From: Streptomyces sp. NBC_01314
GTDB lineage: Bacteria; Actinomycetota; Actinomycetes; Streptomycetales; Streptomycetaceae
NCBI RefSeq assembly: GCF_041435215.1
Contig: NZ_CP108394.1
Span: 5,146,001 to 5,210,000 of the forward strand
Reading direction: 5' to 3'
DNA length: 64,000 bases
A model generated the notes under the pieces. It saw only the letters and a program-made list of their open reading frames with translations, did no database searches and had not been told where the DNA came from. Position numbers and translations under genes: made by a program. Shown in pieces: positions 28,675 to 38,776 of this stretch. Numbering within the stretch: position 1 is the stretch's first letter; the number at the start of each line of letters is the position of its first letter.

Positions 28675-28911
28675 TCAGCTCCCGCCACCGCAGCCACCGC
28701 CACCACCGCAGGAGGACCCGCCCCCACAGGACGAGCTGCCCGCGCACGACGATCCACCGGACGACGATCCACCGGACGACCCGCCGTTCGCCCACCAGCT
28801 GCGGCGCCGCCCTCCGCACCTGGCGCGCCTGCCGGCTCGGACGACGACCGCCAAGCCGATGAGGACCACCACTCCGATGGCGACGAGTACCAGGATGAGG
28901 TCGTTCTCCAC
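28675..28911 (-). CDS. Membrane-anchored Ser/Gly/Cys-tail protein (array member 2)
   Basis: 78 residues from GTG 28911 (GGGGAGGG upstream). A helix LILVLVAIGVVVLIGLAVVV, then RAGRRARCGGRRRSWWANGG and a tail with SSC repeats ending [11 protein letters not shown]; five Cys in total, one in the basic linker. Its tail end is almost identical to that of member 4. First gene of a two-gene unit with member 3, behind leader copy B. Confidence 0.7.
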   Translation of the reverse strand: MENDLILVLVAIGVVVLIGLAVVVRAGRRARCGGRRRSWWANGGSSGGSSSGGSSCAGSSSCGGGSSCGGGGGCGGGS

Positions 28912-28945
28912 GATGGCTCACCCTCCCCTCTTCATTTGCCTTGCC

Positions 28946-29045
28946 CCCCGAAGCGACCCCCCGTGGGTGCCTCGCTCACTTGCGTGTCGCGGAGATGCCC
29001 CCGCCGCGGACCACTCAAAGCCGAATTGAGCAAGTCCAGAGCTTT
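28946..29045 (-). promoter_or_regulatory. Duplicated 100-bp leader, copy B
   Basis: Matches copy C base for base except five positions; the dyad here is CTCAA-N7-TTGAG. Lies between array member 1 and member 2 and precedes member 2 by 35 bases. Confidence 0.7.
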
Positions 29046-29061
29046 GTCGGCTATGTGGCGG

Positions 29062-29295
29062 TCAGCTTCCGCCGCCGCAGCCCCCGCCGCCACCACCGCC
29101 TCCGCCACAGGAGGAGCCGCCGCCACAGGACGAGCTGCCGCCACAGGACGAGCCTCCGCCGCTCTGGTGGGAGGACCCGCTGTCCGCCCACCAGCTGTGC
29201 GAGCGCCGACGGCCCCGCCGCGAGCCGCGTCCGGCGCTGGAGACAATGCTGATCAGGACGACCGCGCCCATGAAGAAAAAGAAGAAGACCTCCAT
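29062..29295 (-). CDS. Membrane-anchored Ser/Gly/Cys-tail protein (array member 1)
   Basis: 77 residues from ATG 29295; an upstream in-frame ATG exists but would place the leader inside the gene. MEVFFFFFMGAVVLISIVSS forms the helix with five Phe in a row, then [20 protein letters not shown], a His/Gln/Ser stretch and a tail with four Cys ending in nine Gly and CGGGS. Same plan as members 2-4. Divergent from the aminotransferase gene, with leader copy A between them. Confidence 0.68.
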   Translation of the reverse strand: MEVFFFFFMGAVVLISIVSSAGRGSRRGRRRSHSWWADSGSSHQSGGGSSCGGSSSCGGGSSCGGGGGGGGGCGGGS

Positions 29296-29322
29296 CTCGG
29301 CACCTGCCTTTCGTTCCCCTGC

Positions 29323-29404
29323 AGACCCCCCGTGGGCCGTGCGTGACGTGGGGATGCCCTCGCGTCTCACCGGCCAAAGCCAAGTTGAGGAACTCCAGAG
29401 GTTC
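29323..29404. promoter_or_regulatory. Duplicated leader, diverged copy A
   Basis: Shares GACCCCCCGTGGG, the GGGGATGCCC-like core and CAAAGCCAAGTTGAGG with copies B and C but lacks about ten bases in the middle. The indel breaks the reading frame shared by B and C, so the conserved block is more likely regulatory than coding. It fills the divergent gap between member 1 and the aminotransferase and may serve both. Confidence 0.6.
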
Positions 29405-29412
29405 GGCGCAGG

Positions 29413-30642
29413 ATGACGGCCATGACCTCCAGCTCAAGCCCCGCCCGCCCCCCTCGTCCTCCGCTCAACCGGCGGCTCGCCGAGTTCGGGACGACGATCT
29501 TCGCCGAGATGTCGGCGCTCGCCCTGCAGACCGGGTCGATCAACCTGGGCCAGGGTTTCCCGGACACCGACGGCCCCGAGGAGATCCGCGAGGCCGCCGT
29601 ACGGGCGCTGCGCGACGGCCGGGGCAACCAGTACCCGCCGGGGCCGGGCGTCCCCGAGCTGCGCACCGCGATCGCCGACCACCAGCGGCGGCGATACGGG
29701 CTGGCCTTCGACCCGGACACGGAGGTGCTGGTCACGGCGGGCGCCACGGAGGCCATCGCGGCCGCGCTGCTGGGGCTGCTGGAGCCGGGCGACGAGGTGG
29801 TCGCCCTGGAGCCGTACTACGACTCGTACGCGGCCTGCATCGCGATGGCGGGCGGGACGCGCGTACCGGTGACGCTACGGCCGTCAGAGGGGTCCCGCGA
29901 CGGAGTCGCGGATCGACGCTTCCGGCTGGACCTCGACGAGCTGCGGAACGCCGTCACCGACCGGACGCGACTGCTGCTGATCAATACGCCGCACAACCCG
30001 ACCGGCACCGTCCTCACCCGTGAGGAGCTGACCGCGATCGCCGAGCTGGCCGTCGAGCGGGATCTGCTGGTCGTGACGGACGAGGTGTACGAGCACCTGG
30101 TCTTCGACGAGGCCGAGCACCTGCCACTCGCCACCTTCCCGGGGATGCGGGAGCGGACCGTCACCATCGGGTCCGCGGGCAAGACCTTCTCCTTCACGGG
30201 GTGGAAGGTGGGCTGGGTGACGGCCGCGCCCGCGCTCGTCACGGCCGTGCGCTCGGCGAAGCAGTACCTGACGTACGTGGCGTCCGGGCCGTTCCAGTAC
30301 GCCGTCGCCGAGGCGCTCGCGCTGCCGGACAGCTACTTCGAGGCGTTCCGCGCGGACATGCTGGCCAAGCGGGACCTTCTGGCGACGGGGCTCTCGGACG
30401 CCGGTTTCGAGGTGTTCCGGACGGCGGGCACGTACTTCGTCACCACCGACATCCGCCCCCTCGGCGAGAGCGACGGCTTCGCCTTCTGCCGTGCGCTGCC
30501 GGAGCGGGCGGGCGTGGTGGCCATCCCGAACGCCGTGTTCTACGACCACCGCGAGGCCGGCGCGCCCTTCGTACGGTTCGCCTTCTGCAAGCGCACGGAG
30601 GTGTTGGAGGAGGCTGCGAAGCGGCTGAAGTCGGCATTCTGA
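29413..30642 (+). CDS. PLP-dependent aminotransferase, class I/II
   Basis: 409 residues from ATG 29413 (ATG 29422 also good). Fold-type I aminotransferase: INLGQGFPDTDGP, YPPGPGVPELRTAIADHQ, VTAGATEAIAAALLGL, INTPHNPTGTVLTREEL, and the PLP lysine in TIGSAGKTFSFTGWKVGW. The closest relatives I know are kynurenine-oxoglutarate or methionine aminotransferases and DapC-like enzymes; specificity cannot be read directly. The kyn operon lies 12 kb away, so a kynurenine role is possible but not supported by linkage. Converges on the YbjN gene with a shared terminator. Confidence 0.9.
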   Translation: MTAMTSSSSPARPPRPPLNRRLAEFGTTIFAEMSALALQTGSINLGQGFPDTDGPEEIREAAVRALRDGRGNQYPPGPGVPELRTAIADHQRRRYGLAFDPDTEVLVTAGATEAIAAALLGLLEPGDEVVALEPYYDSYAACIAMAGGTRVPVTLRPSEGSRDGVADRRFRLDLDELRNAVTDRTRLLLINTPHNPTGTVLTREELTAIAELAVERDLLVVTDEVYEHLVFDEAEHLPLATFPGMRERTVTIGSAGKTFSFTGWKVGWVTAAPALVTAVRSAKQYLTYVASGPFQYAVAEALALPDSYFEAFRADMLAKRDLLATGLSDAGFEVFRTAGTYFVTTDIRPLGESDGFAFCRALPERAGVVAIPNAVFYDHREAGAPFVRFAFCKRTEVLEEAAKRLKSAF

Positions 30643-30648
30643 CGGCGG

Positions 30649-30701
30649 GAGCCCGGCCGGGGCACACCGCCACCGCGGTGGCGGGCGCCCTGGCCGGGCT
30701 C
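30649..30701. terminator. Bidirectional terminator
   Basis: 10-bp arms at 30649-30658 and 30692-30701 enclose a second GCCACCGCGGTGGC palindrome. Placed between the convergent aminotransferase (ends 30642) and YbjN gene (ends 30733). Confidence 0.65.
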
Positions 30702-30732
30702 TCGTACGTCTGCGCGGGGCGTGCGCCGCCGA

Positions 30733-31281
30733 CTACGCGTCGTCGTCGCCGTCGTCGCCGTCCTTGGGCTTGTCGTCGGCCTCGTCGACGTCCTCGGCCA
30801 GGCCGAGCTGCTCTACGAGCCACTTGTCGAACTCGATGGCGGCACGCACCCAGCTGACCGTCGACGAGACGAAGTGCTCCAGGCTGACGCCGGAGCCGAT
30901 CAGCAGCTGGGCCTCGCCGATGAGGCGGACCGTGCCGTCGTCGTGGGTGTGGCTGTAGACCTTGGGCCACAGGGTGCGGCGGTTCCAGTCGTCGATGGTC
31001 TCCAGCAGTGCCGGCTTCGCGTCGATCTGGTGCGGGCGGTCGAAGAACGTGCGCACCGAGAAGACCTGCTGGTCACCCTCGCCACGGAACATGAAGTACG
31101 TACGGAATTCCTCCCACGGCGCCGCGAGGTCACCCTCGTCGTCGACGACGTACTTCAGCTCCATCTGGTCCAGGAGCTGCTTCACGAGGTCCTGATCCGG
31201 AACGACGGGGCCCGCCGGGCCTTGGGGCTGCGGCTCGGGCTGGCCCCCGAAGTTCGGAATCGAGGACGGGTCGATTGACAT
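30733..31281 (-). CDS. YbjN domain-containing protein
   Basis: 182 residues from ATG 31281, the start with a well-spaced AGGAG ten bases upstream (ATG 31290 would sit directly on it). After a Pro/Gln-rich N-terminus comes the YbjN fold: DLVKQLLDQMELKYVVDDEG, FMFRGEGDQQVFSVRTFF, NDWNRRTLWPKVY-type segment (DDWNRRTLWPKVYSHT) and LGSGVSLEHF-like motif. The very acidic tail (EDVDEADDKPKDGDDGDDD) is typical of Streptomyces members. Chaperone-like fold; role unknown. Confidence 0.85.
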   Translation of the reverse strand: MSIDPSSIPNFGGQPEPQPQGPAGPVVPDQDLVKQLLDQMELKYVVDDEGDLAAPWEEFRTYFMFRGEGDQQVFSVRTFFDRPHQIDAKPALLETIDDWNRRTLWPKVYSHTHDDGTVRLIGEAQLLIGSGVSLEHFVSSTVSWVRAAIEFDKWLVEQLGLAEDVDEADDKPKDGDDGDDDA

Positions 31282-31615
31282 ACGTTTCATACTCCTGCAG
31301 TCGTCTGGCTCGTCCGGCCGTCGCAGAGCGGAGACCAGACGTACAGATCCCACCCTCTCTCTCTTGGCCCTTGCCCGGCAACTGCCACCGCCGACAGGAT
31401 TGCCCCGCGCGTCGGATCCGCGACGGGAGTGCCGGAATCCCGGCCCCGTTCCCCTGGCCTGCCGAAGCTCCAGGAAGTACTGGCGGAGCCCTTCCTCCGG
31501 ACAAGTCGCTCCCGTCGTCCGCCCCTGCGGCTCCGCTCGGGTCGGGGTCTCCCGCTCGGCGCCGAAGCGGCAGGGGGAGGACATTCGCGCGGCTCCCGAC
31601 CTGTGCGTTCCCTCG
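31282..31615. other. Gene-free stretch upstream of YbjN
   Basis: No credible gene. Should contain the YbjN promoter. I see no palindrome or repeat worth naming. Confidence 0.4.
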
Positions 31616-31656
31616 CGCGGCCCCGAAGTACCCGAAGTACTTGTCCCGGGGCCGCG
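31616..31656 (-). terminator. clpB terminator
   Basis: 10-bp perfect stem (31616-31625 with 31647-31656), 21-base loop containing its own AAGTAC repeat, 20 bases past the clpB stop. Confidence 0.7.
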
Positions 31657-31675
31657 ACCGGAGAATGCCTTCGCC

Positions 31676-34294
<2,619 letters not shown>

Positions 34295-34403
34295 GTTCGC
34301 GTTTCCCTCCTTGCGTCAGCCGTTGCGTCGGTCATCAGTCTTCAGTCTTCAGTCCGCGGTGCCGGTCGGCCCCGGCCATACTGACTTGGGCAACGTGCAC
34401 AAA

Positions 34404-34424
34404 GTTGAGTCTATTCCACTCAAG
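34404..34424 (-). promoter_or_regulatory. HAIR operator for HspR upstream of clpB
   Basis: TTGAGT-N7-ACTCAA with a flanking G on the right; the known Streptomyces consensus is CTTGAGT-N7-ACTCAAG, so 13 of 14 positions match. HspR binding here would repress clpB until heat shock. It also lies 70 bases from the divergent PPOX gene start. Confidence 0.88.
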
Positions 34425-34493
34425 GTGGAGTGTGGAGAAGCTTCCTGAGACCTGAGGACCGGGTATCCCGATTCCTCGCTAGATTCCTGGGCC

Positions 34494-34907
34494 GTGAGCA
34501 CCTATCGAGTGGACCCCGGTAACCCCGATGCCGCATACCTCGCCTTCTGGCAGGAGCGTCACCTCTGCACCCTGACCACCCTCCGCGCCGACGGCAGCCC
34601 CCATGTGGTGCCCGTCGGCGTCACTTACGATCCCGCGGCCCGGATAGCTCGGGTGATCACCCGTACGGGGAGCGCGAAGGCACGACACGTGCGCGCCGCG
34701 GGGGCCGAGGGCGCCAGGGTCGCCGTGTGCCAGATGGAGGGCGCGCGCTGGGCCACGCTGGAGGGGCTCGCCCGCGTCCACGAGGACCGGGAGCGGGTCG
34801 CGGAGGCGGAGCGGCGGTACGCGGAGCGGTACGGCAGGGAGCCGCGGCCCAACCCGCTCCGCGTCGTCATCGAGATCGAACTGACGGGGGCGCTGGGGCG
34901 CGGCTGA
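34494..34907 (+). CDS. PPOX-class (F420 or FMN) oxidoreductase-like protein
   Basis: 137 residues from GTG 34494, possibly leaderless (TAGATT eight bases before the start). Split-barrel flavin/F420-binding fold: YLAFWQERHLCTLTTLRADG, PHVVPVGVTYD, KARHVRA and VAVCQMEGARWATLEG. Matches the short PPOX-class proteins annotated as TIGR03618-type in actinomycetes. Substrate unknown. Confidence 0.85.
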   Translation: MSTYRVDPGNPDAAYLAFWQERHLCTLTTLRADGSPHVVPVGVTYDPAARIARVITRTGSAKARHVRAAGAEGARVAVCQMEGARWATLEGLARVHEDRERVAEAERRYAERYGREPRPNPLRVVIEIELTGALGRG

Positions 34908-35010
34908 CGGTCACCGTCAGCTTCCGGTTGACCTTTTTTCGGACAGATGAGCGGGCGGACGGGCCCGTACCGATACCGGCGGGCATCCCGAAATATCCCC
35001 GTAAGCCTGC

Positions 35011-35047
35011 AGCGGCGTCACCGTGTTCAGGTCACGGTGACGCCGCT
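35011..35047. terminator. Bidirectional terminator
   Basis: Perfect 15-bp stem (35011-35025 with 35033-35047), 7-base loop, between the PPOX gene and the convergent Rieske-like gene. The loop keeps TTCAGG. Confidence 0.75.
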
Positions 35048-35094
35048 GCTGGGGGGGAAGCGCCTGAGCGATTTGAAACGACGGGGGAATCGCT

Positions 35095-35430
35095 TCAGGC
35101 ACTGCGGGGGGTGGCTGATACGGCCGTGGAGGCCGGGGTCTCCGGCTCGGCGAGCCGGTGGTCGCGCTGGTCGAGATTGACGAAGACCATCCCGTACCGG
35201 ACGGCACACCGCACTGGCTGCGGCGCGCCGCGCGGTCGCCGCAGACACCGGTACGCCCGGATGTCCTCGTCCTCGTCCCTCGTCACCACCACCGGTTCGC
35301 CGAACACGGTCACCATCAACGAGTCACCGCTGTGGGGGATGGCGGTGGCCAGGTCGATGAAGTGCCAACCGGAGCGGTAGGCGGTGGCCATTTCTCGGCG
35401 GAAGGAACGGTCGTCAGGAGGAGTGGTCAC
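35095..35430 (-). CDS. Degenerate Rieske-like small protein
   Basis: 111 residues from GTG 35430, with GGGGGG just upstream, one base after the stop of the exported-peptide gene. WHFIDLATAIPHSGDSLMVT, FGEPVVVTRDEDEDIRAYRC and VRYGMVFVNLDQ align by eye with the N-terminal Rieske domain of ring-hydroxylating oxygenases. The cluster ligands are missing: CLRRPRG stands where C-x-H-R-G is expected and the second C-His pair is absent. It therefore cannot hold a [2Fe-2S] cluster. It may be repurposed as a binding or immunity-type protein, or be a relic. Similarity is by eye only. Confidence 0.5.
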   Translation of the reverse strand: MTTPPDDRSFRREMATAYRSGWHFIDLATAIPHSGDSLMVTVFGEPVVVTRDEDEDIRAYRCLRRPRGAPQPVRCAVRYGMVFVNLDQRDHRLAEPETPASTAVSATPRSA

Positions 35431-35431
35431 A

Positions 35432-35635
35432 TCAGCCCCCCGCACCATCATCAGCCGGAGGTACCGGCCAGCTGGTGTCCGAGGCTCGCGCCAGTGCCGT
35501 CGACTCCGCCACCGCCGGCCAACTGGTGTCCGCGCGAATATCACCCTTCGCATCGGAGAGACCACCCAGCGCTCCGAAGATGAAAACGGTGGAAAAGGCG
35601 GCGACAAGCACCGAGCGAAGCATTCTCTTGCGCAT
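35432..35635 (-). CDS. Small exported peptide with two DTSWP motifs
   Basis: 67 residues from ATG 35635. MRKRMLRSVLVAAFSTVFIF is a basic N-terminus plus hydrophobic core, a signal peptide or anchor. The remaining part, about 40 residues, contains DTSWP twice (ADTSWPAVAES and SDTSWPVPPADD) and ends in DDGAGG. Coupled to the Rieske-like gene (one-base gap) and divergent from the first LuxR gene across 135 bases. The repeat of an aromatic pentapeptide in an exported precursor suggests a processed signal, but processing and function are unproven. Confidence 0.65.
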   Translation of the reverse strand: MRKRMLRSVLVAAFSTVFIFGALGGLSDAKGDIRADTSWPAVAESTALARASDTSWPVPPADDGAGG

Positions 35636-35734
35636 AGTCGGCTTCGTCCTCACTTGAAGGTCCCCTCTTTCCCCCGTCGAGTACGACGATGGCTCATTCG
35701 GGCACTTCATGGCCACATAATCAATGCATCATGT

Positions 35735-35750
35735 TCCTGCATGTTCAGGA
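35735..35750. promoter_or_regulatory. Inverted repeat in peptide/LuxR divergent promoter
   Basis: TCCTG-N6-CAGGA dyad 20 bases upstream of the LuxR start and 100 bases from the peptide start. GCATCATGTTCCTGCATGTT around it repeats CATGTTC. Candidate site for one of the adjacent LuxR-type regulators. Confidence 0.4.
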
Positions 35751-35770
35751 CCCTGGGGGGTGGAGATTTG

Positions 35771-36751
35771 ATGGAAAATCGGGCCAAAGTGGCACATCCC
35801 CACACGGTGGCTGATCTGTGTGACGACGGAGCACGTCTCTACGCACACGCACTGCGGACGGGACGCATCACACGTGAGGACGTGGAGCCCGCCCCATGCC
35901 TCATGGAGTTCGCCCTCCTCCATCCCGACCCCGATGACGCGAACTGGCTCCGCCCGGTTCCCCCTTCGGTTGTACTGGCCCAGCGACTCAACCCCATAGA
36001 GCGCGACATCAGCGAGCAGCGGCGGCGGTCGATCGAGCTCACCGACGCCTTCGAACCCTTCATGGCCCTCAGCGCACAGGTGTCGGCCCCGACACACGCG
36101 ATCAGCGTGCTGGAAGGCGGCGAGCGGATCCAGATGGCACTGAACCTGGCCACCGCCGAGTGCCAGACCGAGGTGCTCACGGTCCAGCCGAGCAACCGCA
36201 TATCAGAGCGCAACCTGCTCCAAGGCCTGGAACGTGACAGACCGTTGATCGAACGTGGTGTGCGGATCCGTACCCTGTATCAACACACGGCCCGGCACAG
36301 CCCGGAGAAGCTGGCCTACGTGGCACGACTGTCCGACGGCAAGGTGGAGTACCGCACCATCGACGAGCTGGTCGAGCGCCTCATCATCTGCGACGACACC
36401 GTCGCCTTCATCCCCACCCGCGACGACCAGCAGGTCGCCCTCGAACTCAGGCATCCGGGCCTCGTGCGTTACCTGGTCAAGGTCTTCGAGTTCATGTGGG
36501 GCCGAGCGGTCCCACTGACCGCCGGCGCCCCCTACGAGACCGCGTCCGACGGAATCAGCGAGATCCAGCACTCCATAGCCAAGCTGCTCATCGAGGGCCA
36601 CGTCGATGAAGCCATCGCCCGCCGCCTCGGCATGAACGTCCGCACCTGCCGGGCCCACATAGCCAAGCTGGCGACGGCGCTGGGCAGCGGCAGCAGGGCC
36701 CAACTCGGCTTTCGGATAGCGCAGTCGGGAATGCTGGAGCAGGAGAGCTGA
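35771..36751 (+). CDS. LuxR-type regulator 1 of a paralogous trio
   Basis: 326 residues, ATG after GGAGATTTG. N-terminal helical segment (ADLCDDGARLYAHALRTGRI, PAPCLMEFALLHPDPDD), a central domain resembling the TrmB/PLD-like sensor of orphan Streptomyces LuxR proteins (TEVLTVQPSNRISERNLLQG, GVRIRTLYQHTARHS, VAFIPTRDDQQVALELRHPG), then a C-terminal LuxR helix-turn-helix (ARRLGMNVRTCRAHIAKLAT). No receiver domain, so not a classical response regulator. Followed after five bases by regulator 2. May respond to the adjacent exported peptide; that is inference. Confidence 0.88.
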   Translation: MENRAKVAHPHTVADLCDDGARLYAHALRTGRITREDVEPAPCLMEFALLHPDPDDANWLRPVPPSVVLAQRLNPIERDISEQRRRSIELTDAFEPFMALSAQVSAPTHAISVLEGGERIQMALNLATAECQTEVLTVQPSNRISERNLLQGLERDRPLIERGVRIRTLYQHTARHSPEKLAYVARLSDGKVEYRTIDELVERLIICDDTVAFIPTRDDQQVALELRHPGLVRYLVKVFEFMWGRAVPLTAGAPYETASDGISEIQHSIAKLLIEGHVDEAIARRLGMNVRTCRAHIAKLATALGSGSRAQLGFRIAQSGMLEQES

Positions 36752-36756
36752 CCGAC

Positions 36757-37758
36757 GTGGGAGACGGGTTGTACGGGGTCTCCGAGGGTCACGAGCACGG
36801 ACCAGCGGAGTTGTGCGAGGCGGGGCTGGACCTGTACGGGCAGGCGCTGCGCGAGGGCCGGATCCCGGCAGAGGACTCCGATCACGTGCCCTGTCTGCTC
36901 GACTTCGGGCTCCTGCGCGCGGACGACAAAGACCCACGGTGGCTGCGCCCGCTGGCGCCGACGCTGGCCCTGCCGCGACTGCTGCACGAGAGCGCCCGGG
37001 ACATCGCCCGGCGGCGGCACGACGAGGCCCGGCTGGCGGAGGCGTTCGAACCACTGCTGGCACTCGACGGGCTTTCCGAGTCGGTCACGGAGGTTCCGGG
37101 CATCGGTCTGCTGACCGGATTCGACCGGATCAACGAGGCCATAAGCCTGGCCATGGACGAGGCCCGCGACGAGTTGCTCACCATCCAGCCCGGGGGCAAA
37201 CGCTCCCCCGTGCGTCTGCGTGACGTGGGCCTCCCCCGCGAACAGCGGTTACTGTCCCGGGGCTGCCGCATCCGCACGCTCTACCAGGACACCACGCGGC
37301 ACGACCTCGGAGTCGTCGCCCACTTCGAGCAGCTGACGGGTGACGTCCAGGTCCGCACCCTCGACGAGGTCACGAAGCGCCTCCTGATCGTGGACCGGTC
37401 GGTGGCCTTCCTCCCCGCCAGCGAGGACCGCACGCGGGCCCTGGAGATCCGGCAGCCCGCCCTGGTCTCCTTCCTCGCCACGGTCTTCGACCGCCTTTGG
37501 AGGCTGGCCACCCCCATGTATCCCGAAGCCGTCCGGGTCCCCTCGACCGACGGCGTCACCCCCCGCCAACGCGCCATCGCCCGTCTCCTGGTGGAGGGCC
37601 ACACCGACTCCGCCATCGCCGACCGTCTCGGCCTCAACATCCGCACCGCCCGTCTGCACATCGCCAAGCTCGCAGCCCAGCTGGGCAGTGAGAGTCGAGC
37701 CCAACTCGGCTATCTCATCGGGCGGTCGGGGATTCTGGAGCGGCAACCGGAGCCGTAG
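36757..37758 (+). CDS. LuxR-type regulator 2 of a paralogous trio
   Basis: 333 residues from GTG 36757. Same architecture as regulator 1, with LCEAGLDLYGQALREGRIPA, DELLTIQPGGKRSPVRLRDV, RGCRIRTLYQDTTRHD, FLPASEDRTRALEIRQPALV and helix-turn-helix ADRLGLNIRTARLHIAKLAA. Five-base gap from regulator 1 shows an operon. Its last 44 bases overlap the convergent regulator 3. Tandem duplication followed by divergence is likely. Confidence 0.88.
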   Translation: MGDGLYGVSEGHEHGPAELCEAGLDLYGQALREGRIPAEDSDHVPCLLDFGLLRADDKDPRWLRPLAPTLALPRLLHESARDIARRRHDEARLAEAFEPLLALDGLSESVTEVPGIGLLTGFDRINEAISLAMDEARDELLTIQPGGKRSPVRLRDVGLPREQRLLSRGCRIRTLYQDTTRHDLGVVAHFEQLTGDVQVRTLDEVTKRLLIVDRSVAFLPASEDRTRALEIRQPALVSFLATVFDRLWRLATPMYPEAVRVPSTDGVTPRQRAIARLLVEGHTDSAIADRLGLNIRTARLHIAKLAAQLGSESRAQLGYLIGRSGILERQPEP

Positions 37759-38776
37759 GGGAGGGCAGGGCGGGGAGGTCGTCCGGTGGGGTGGAGCGGG
37801 GTGGGCCGTCGAGGCCGGCCTGGGCGATGCGGACGCCCAGCTGTGTACGGCTGGCCGCGCCGAGCCGCTCGGAGAGGCGGGCGATGTGGGCCCGGCAGGT
37901 GCGGACGCTGATGCCGAGCCGCTCGGCGACCACCGCGTCCTGGTGGCCCTCCGCCAGCAGTGCCGCGATGGACCGCTCCCGGTGGGTGATGCCCGTGACA
38001 CCGGTCGACGGGAGGGACTCGGCGAGCGGGACGCCGAGCCGCCACAGCCGTTCGAAGACGGTGACCAGGTACTCCACCAGCGCCGGGTGGCGGATCTCCA
38101 GGGCCATGGTCCGGTCGGTGTTGGCGGGGATGAAGGCCACGGTGCGGTCGAAGACGATGAGGCGTTCCACGACCTCGTCCAGGGTGCGGGCCTCCGCCGA
38201 CTCCCCCATCAGCTCCATGTAGTTGTGCAGGCCCTGCCCGTGCCGGGCCACATGCGTGTACAGGTCCCGCATGCGCACACCCCGGCGGCACATCGCCAGC
38301 GCCCGGTGCAGCCCCTCGCGCAGCTCGTCCTCGCGCCGGATGCCGCCCGGCTGCACGGTCAGCACCTCCGAGGTGCAACGGTCGGTGGCCTCGTCGATCG
38401 CCGCCCGGATCCGGGCCAGCCCGTCGAGCACCCGGATCGCATTGCTCTCCGCCGACTGCCTGCCCCGGGAGCTGCCGAGGCCCGCGTACCACTCGACGGC
38501 GTCGACCGCCGCGCCCATGCGCGCCTGGCTGGCGCTGACCTCCGCGTGGACACCACGCAGCAGCCGGGTCATGACCTCCTGCGGGGAGGTGGGAACCAGC
38601 CAGCCCATGTCGTCGGGGTCGGGGTGCAGCAGGGCGAGGTCGAGCAGGCAGGGCACGGGGTCGGCGTCCGCGCGCGGGACGCGGCCCCGTCGTACGGCTC
38701 TGGAGTACACGCGGTCCCCGGCGGCGCAGAGCCGGTCGGCACCGTGCGGATGCTCCTCGTTCGCGTGCCCGGCCAT
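37715..38776 (-). CDS. LuxR-type regulator 3 of a paralogous trio
   Basis: 353 residues from ATG 38776 (GGGGGTGA upstream); an earlier in-frame ATG at 38833 has less support. Segments parallel its neighbours: LCAAGDRVYSRAVRRGRVPR, PVPCLLDLALLHPDPDDMGW, TSEVLTVQPGGIRREDELRE, GVRMRDLYTHVARHG, FIPANTDRTMALEIRHPALV and helix-turn-helix AERLGISVRTCRAHIARLSE. Convergent with regulator 2, overlapping 44 bases, so transcription of the pair could interfere. Confidence 0.88.
   Translation of the reverse strand: MAGHANEEHPHGADRLCAAGDRVYSRAVRRGRVPRADADPVPCLLDLALLHPDPDDMGWLVPTSPQEVMTRLLRGVHAEVSASQARMGAAVDAVEWYAGLGSSRGRQSAESNAIRVLDGLARIRAAIDEATDRCTSEVLTVQPGGIRREDELREGLHRALAMCRRGVRMRDLYTHVARHGQGLHNYMELMGESAEARTLDEVVERLIVFDRTVAFIPANTDRTMALEIRHPALVEYLVTVFERLWRLGVPLAESLPSTGVTGITHRERSIAALLAEGHQDAVVAERLGISVRTCRAHIARLSERLGAASRTQLGVRIAQAGLDGPPRSTPPDDLPALPSPTAPVAAPESPTAR

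Noticed and set aside
28932-29246. Conserved LLNSALSG-type peptide encoded in leaders B and C
   Set aside because: The frame has no clear start, and the ten-base indel in leader A destroys it, so I treat the block as regulatory.
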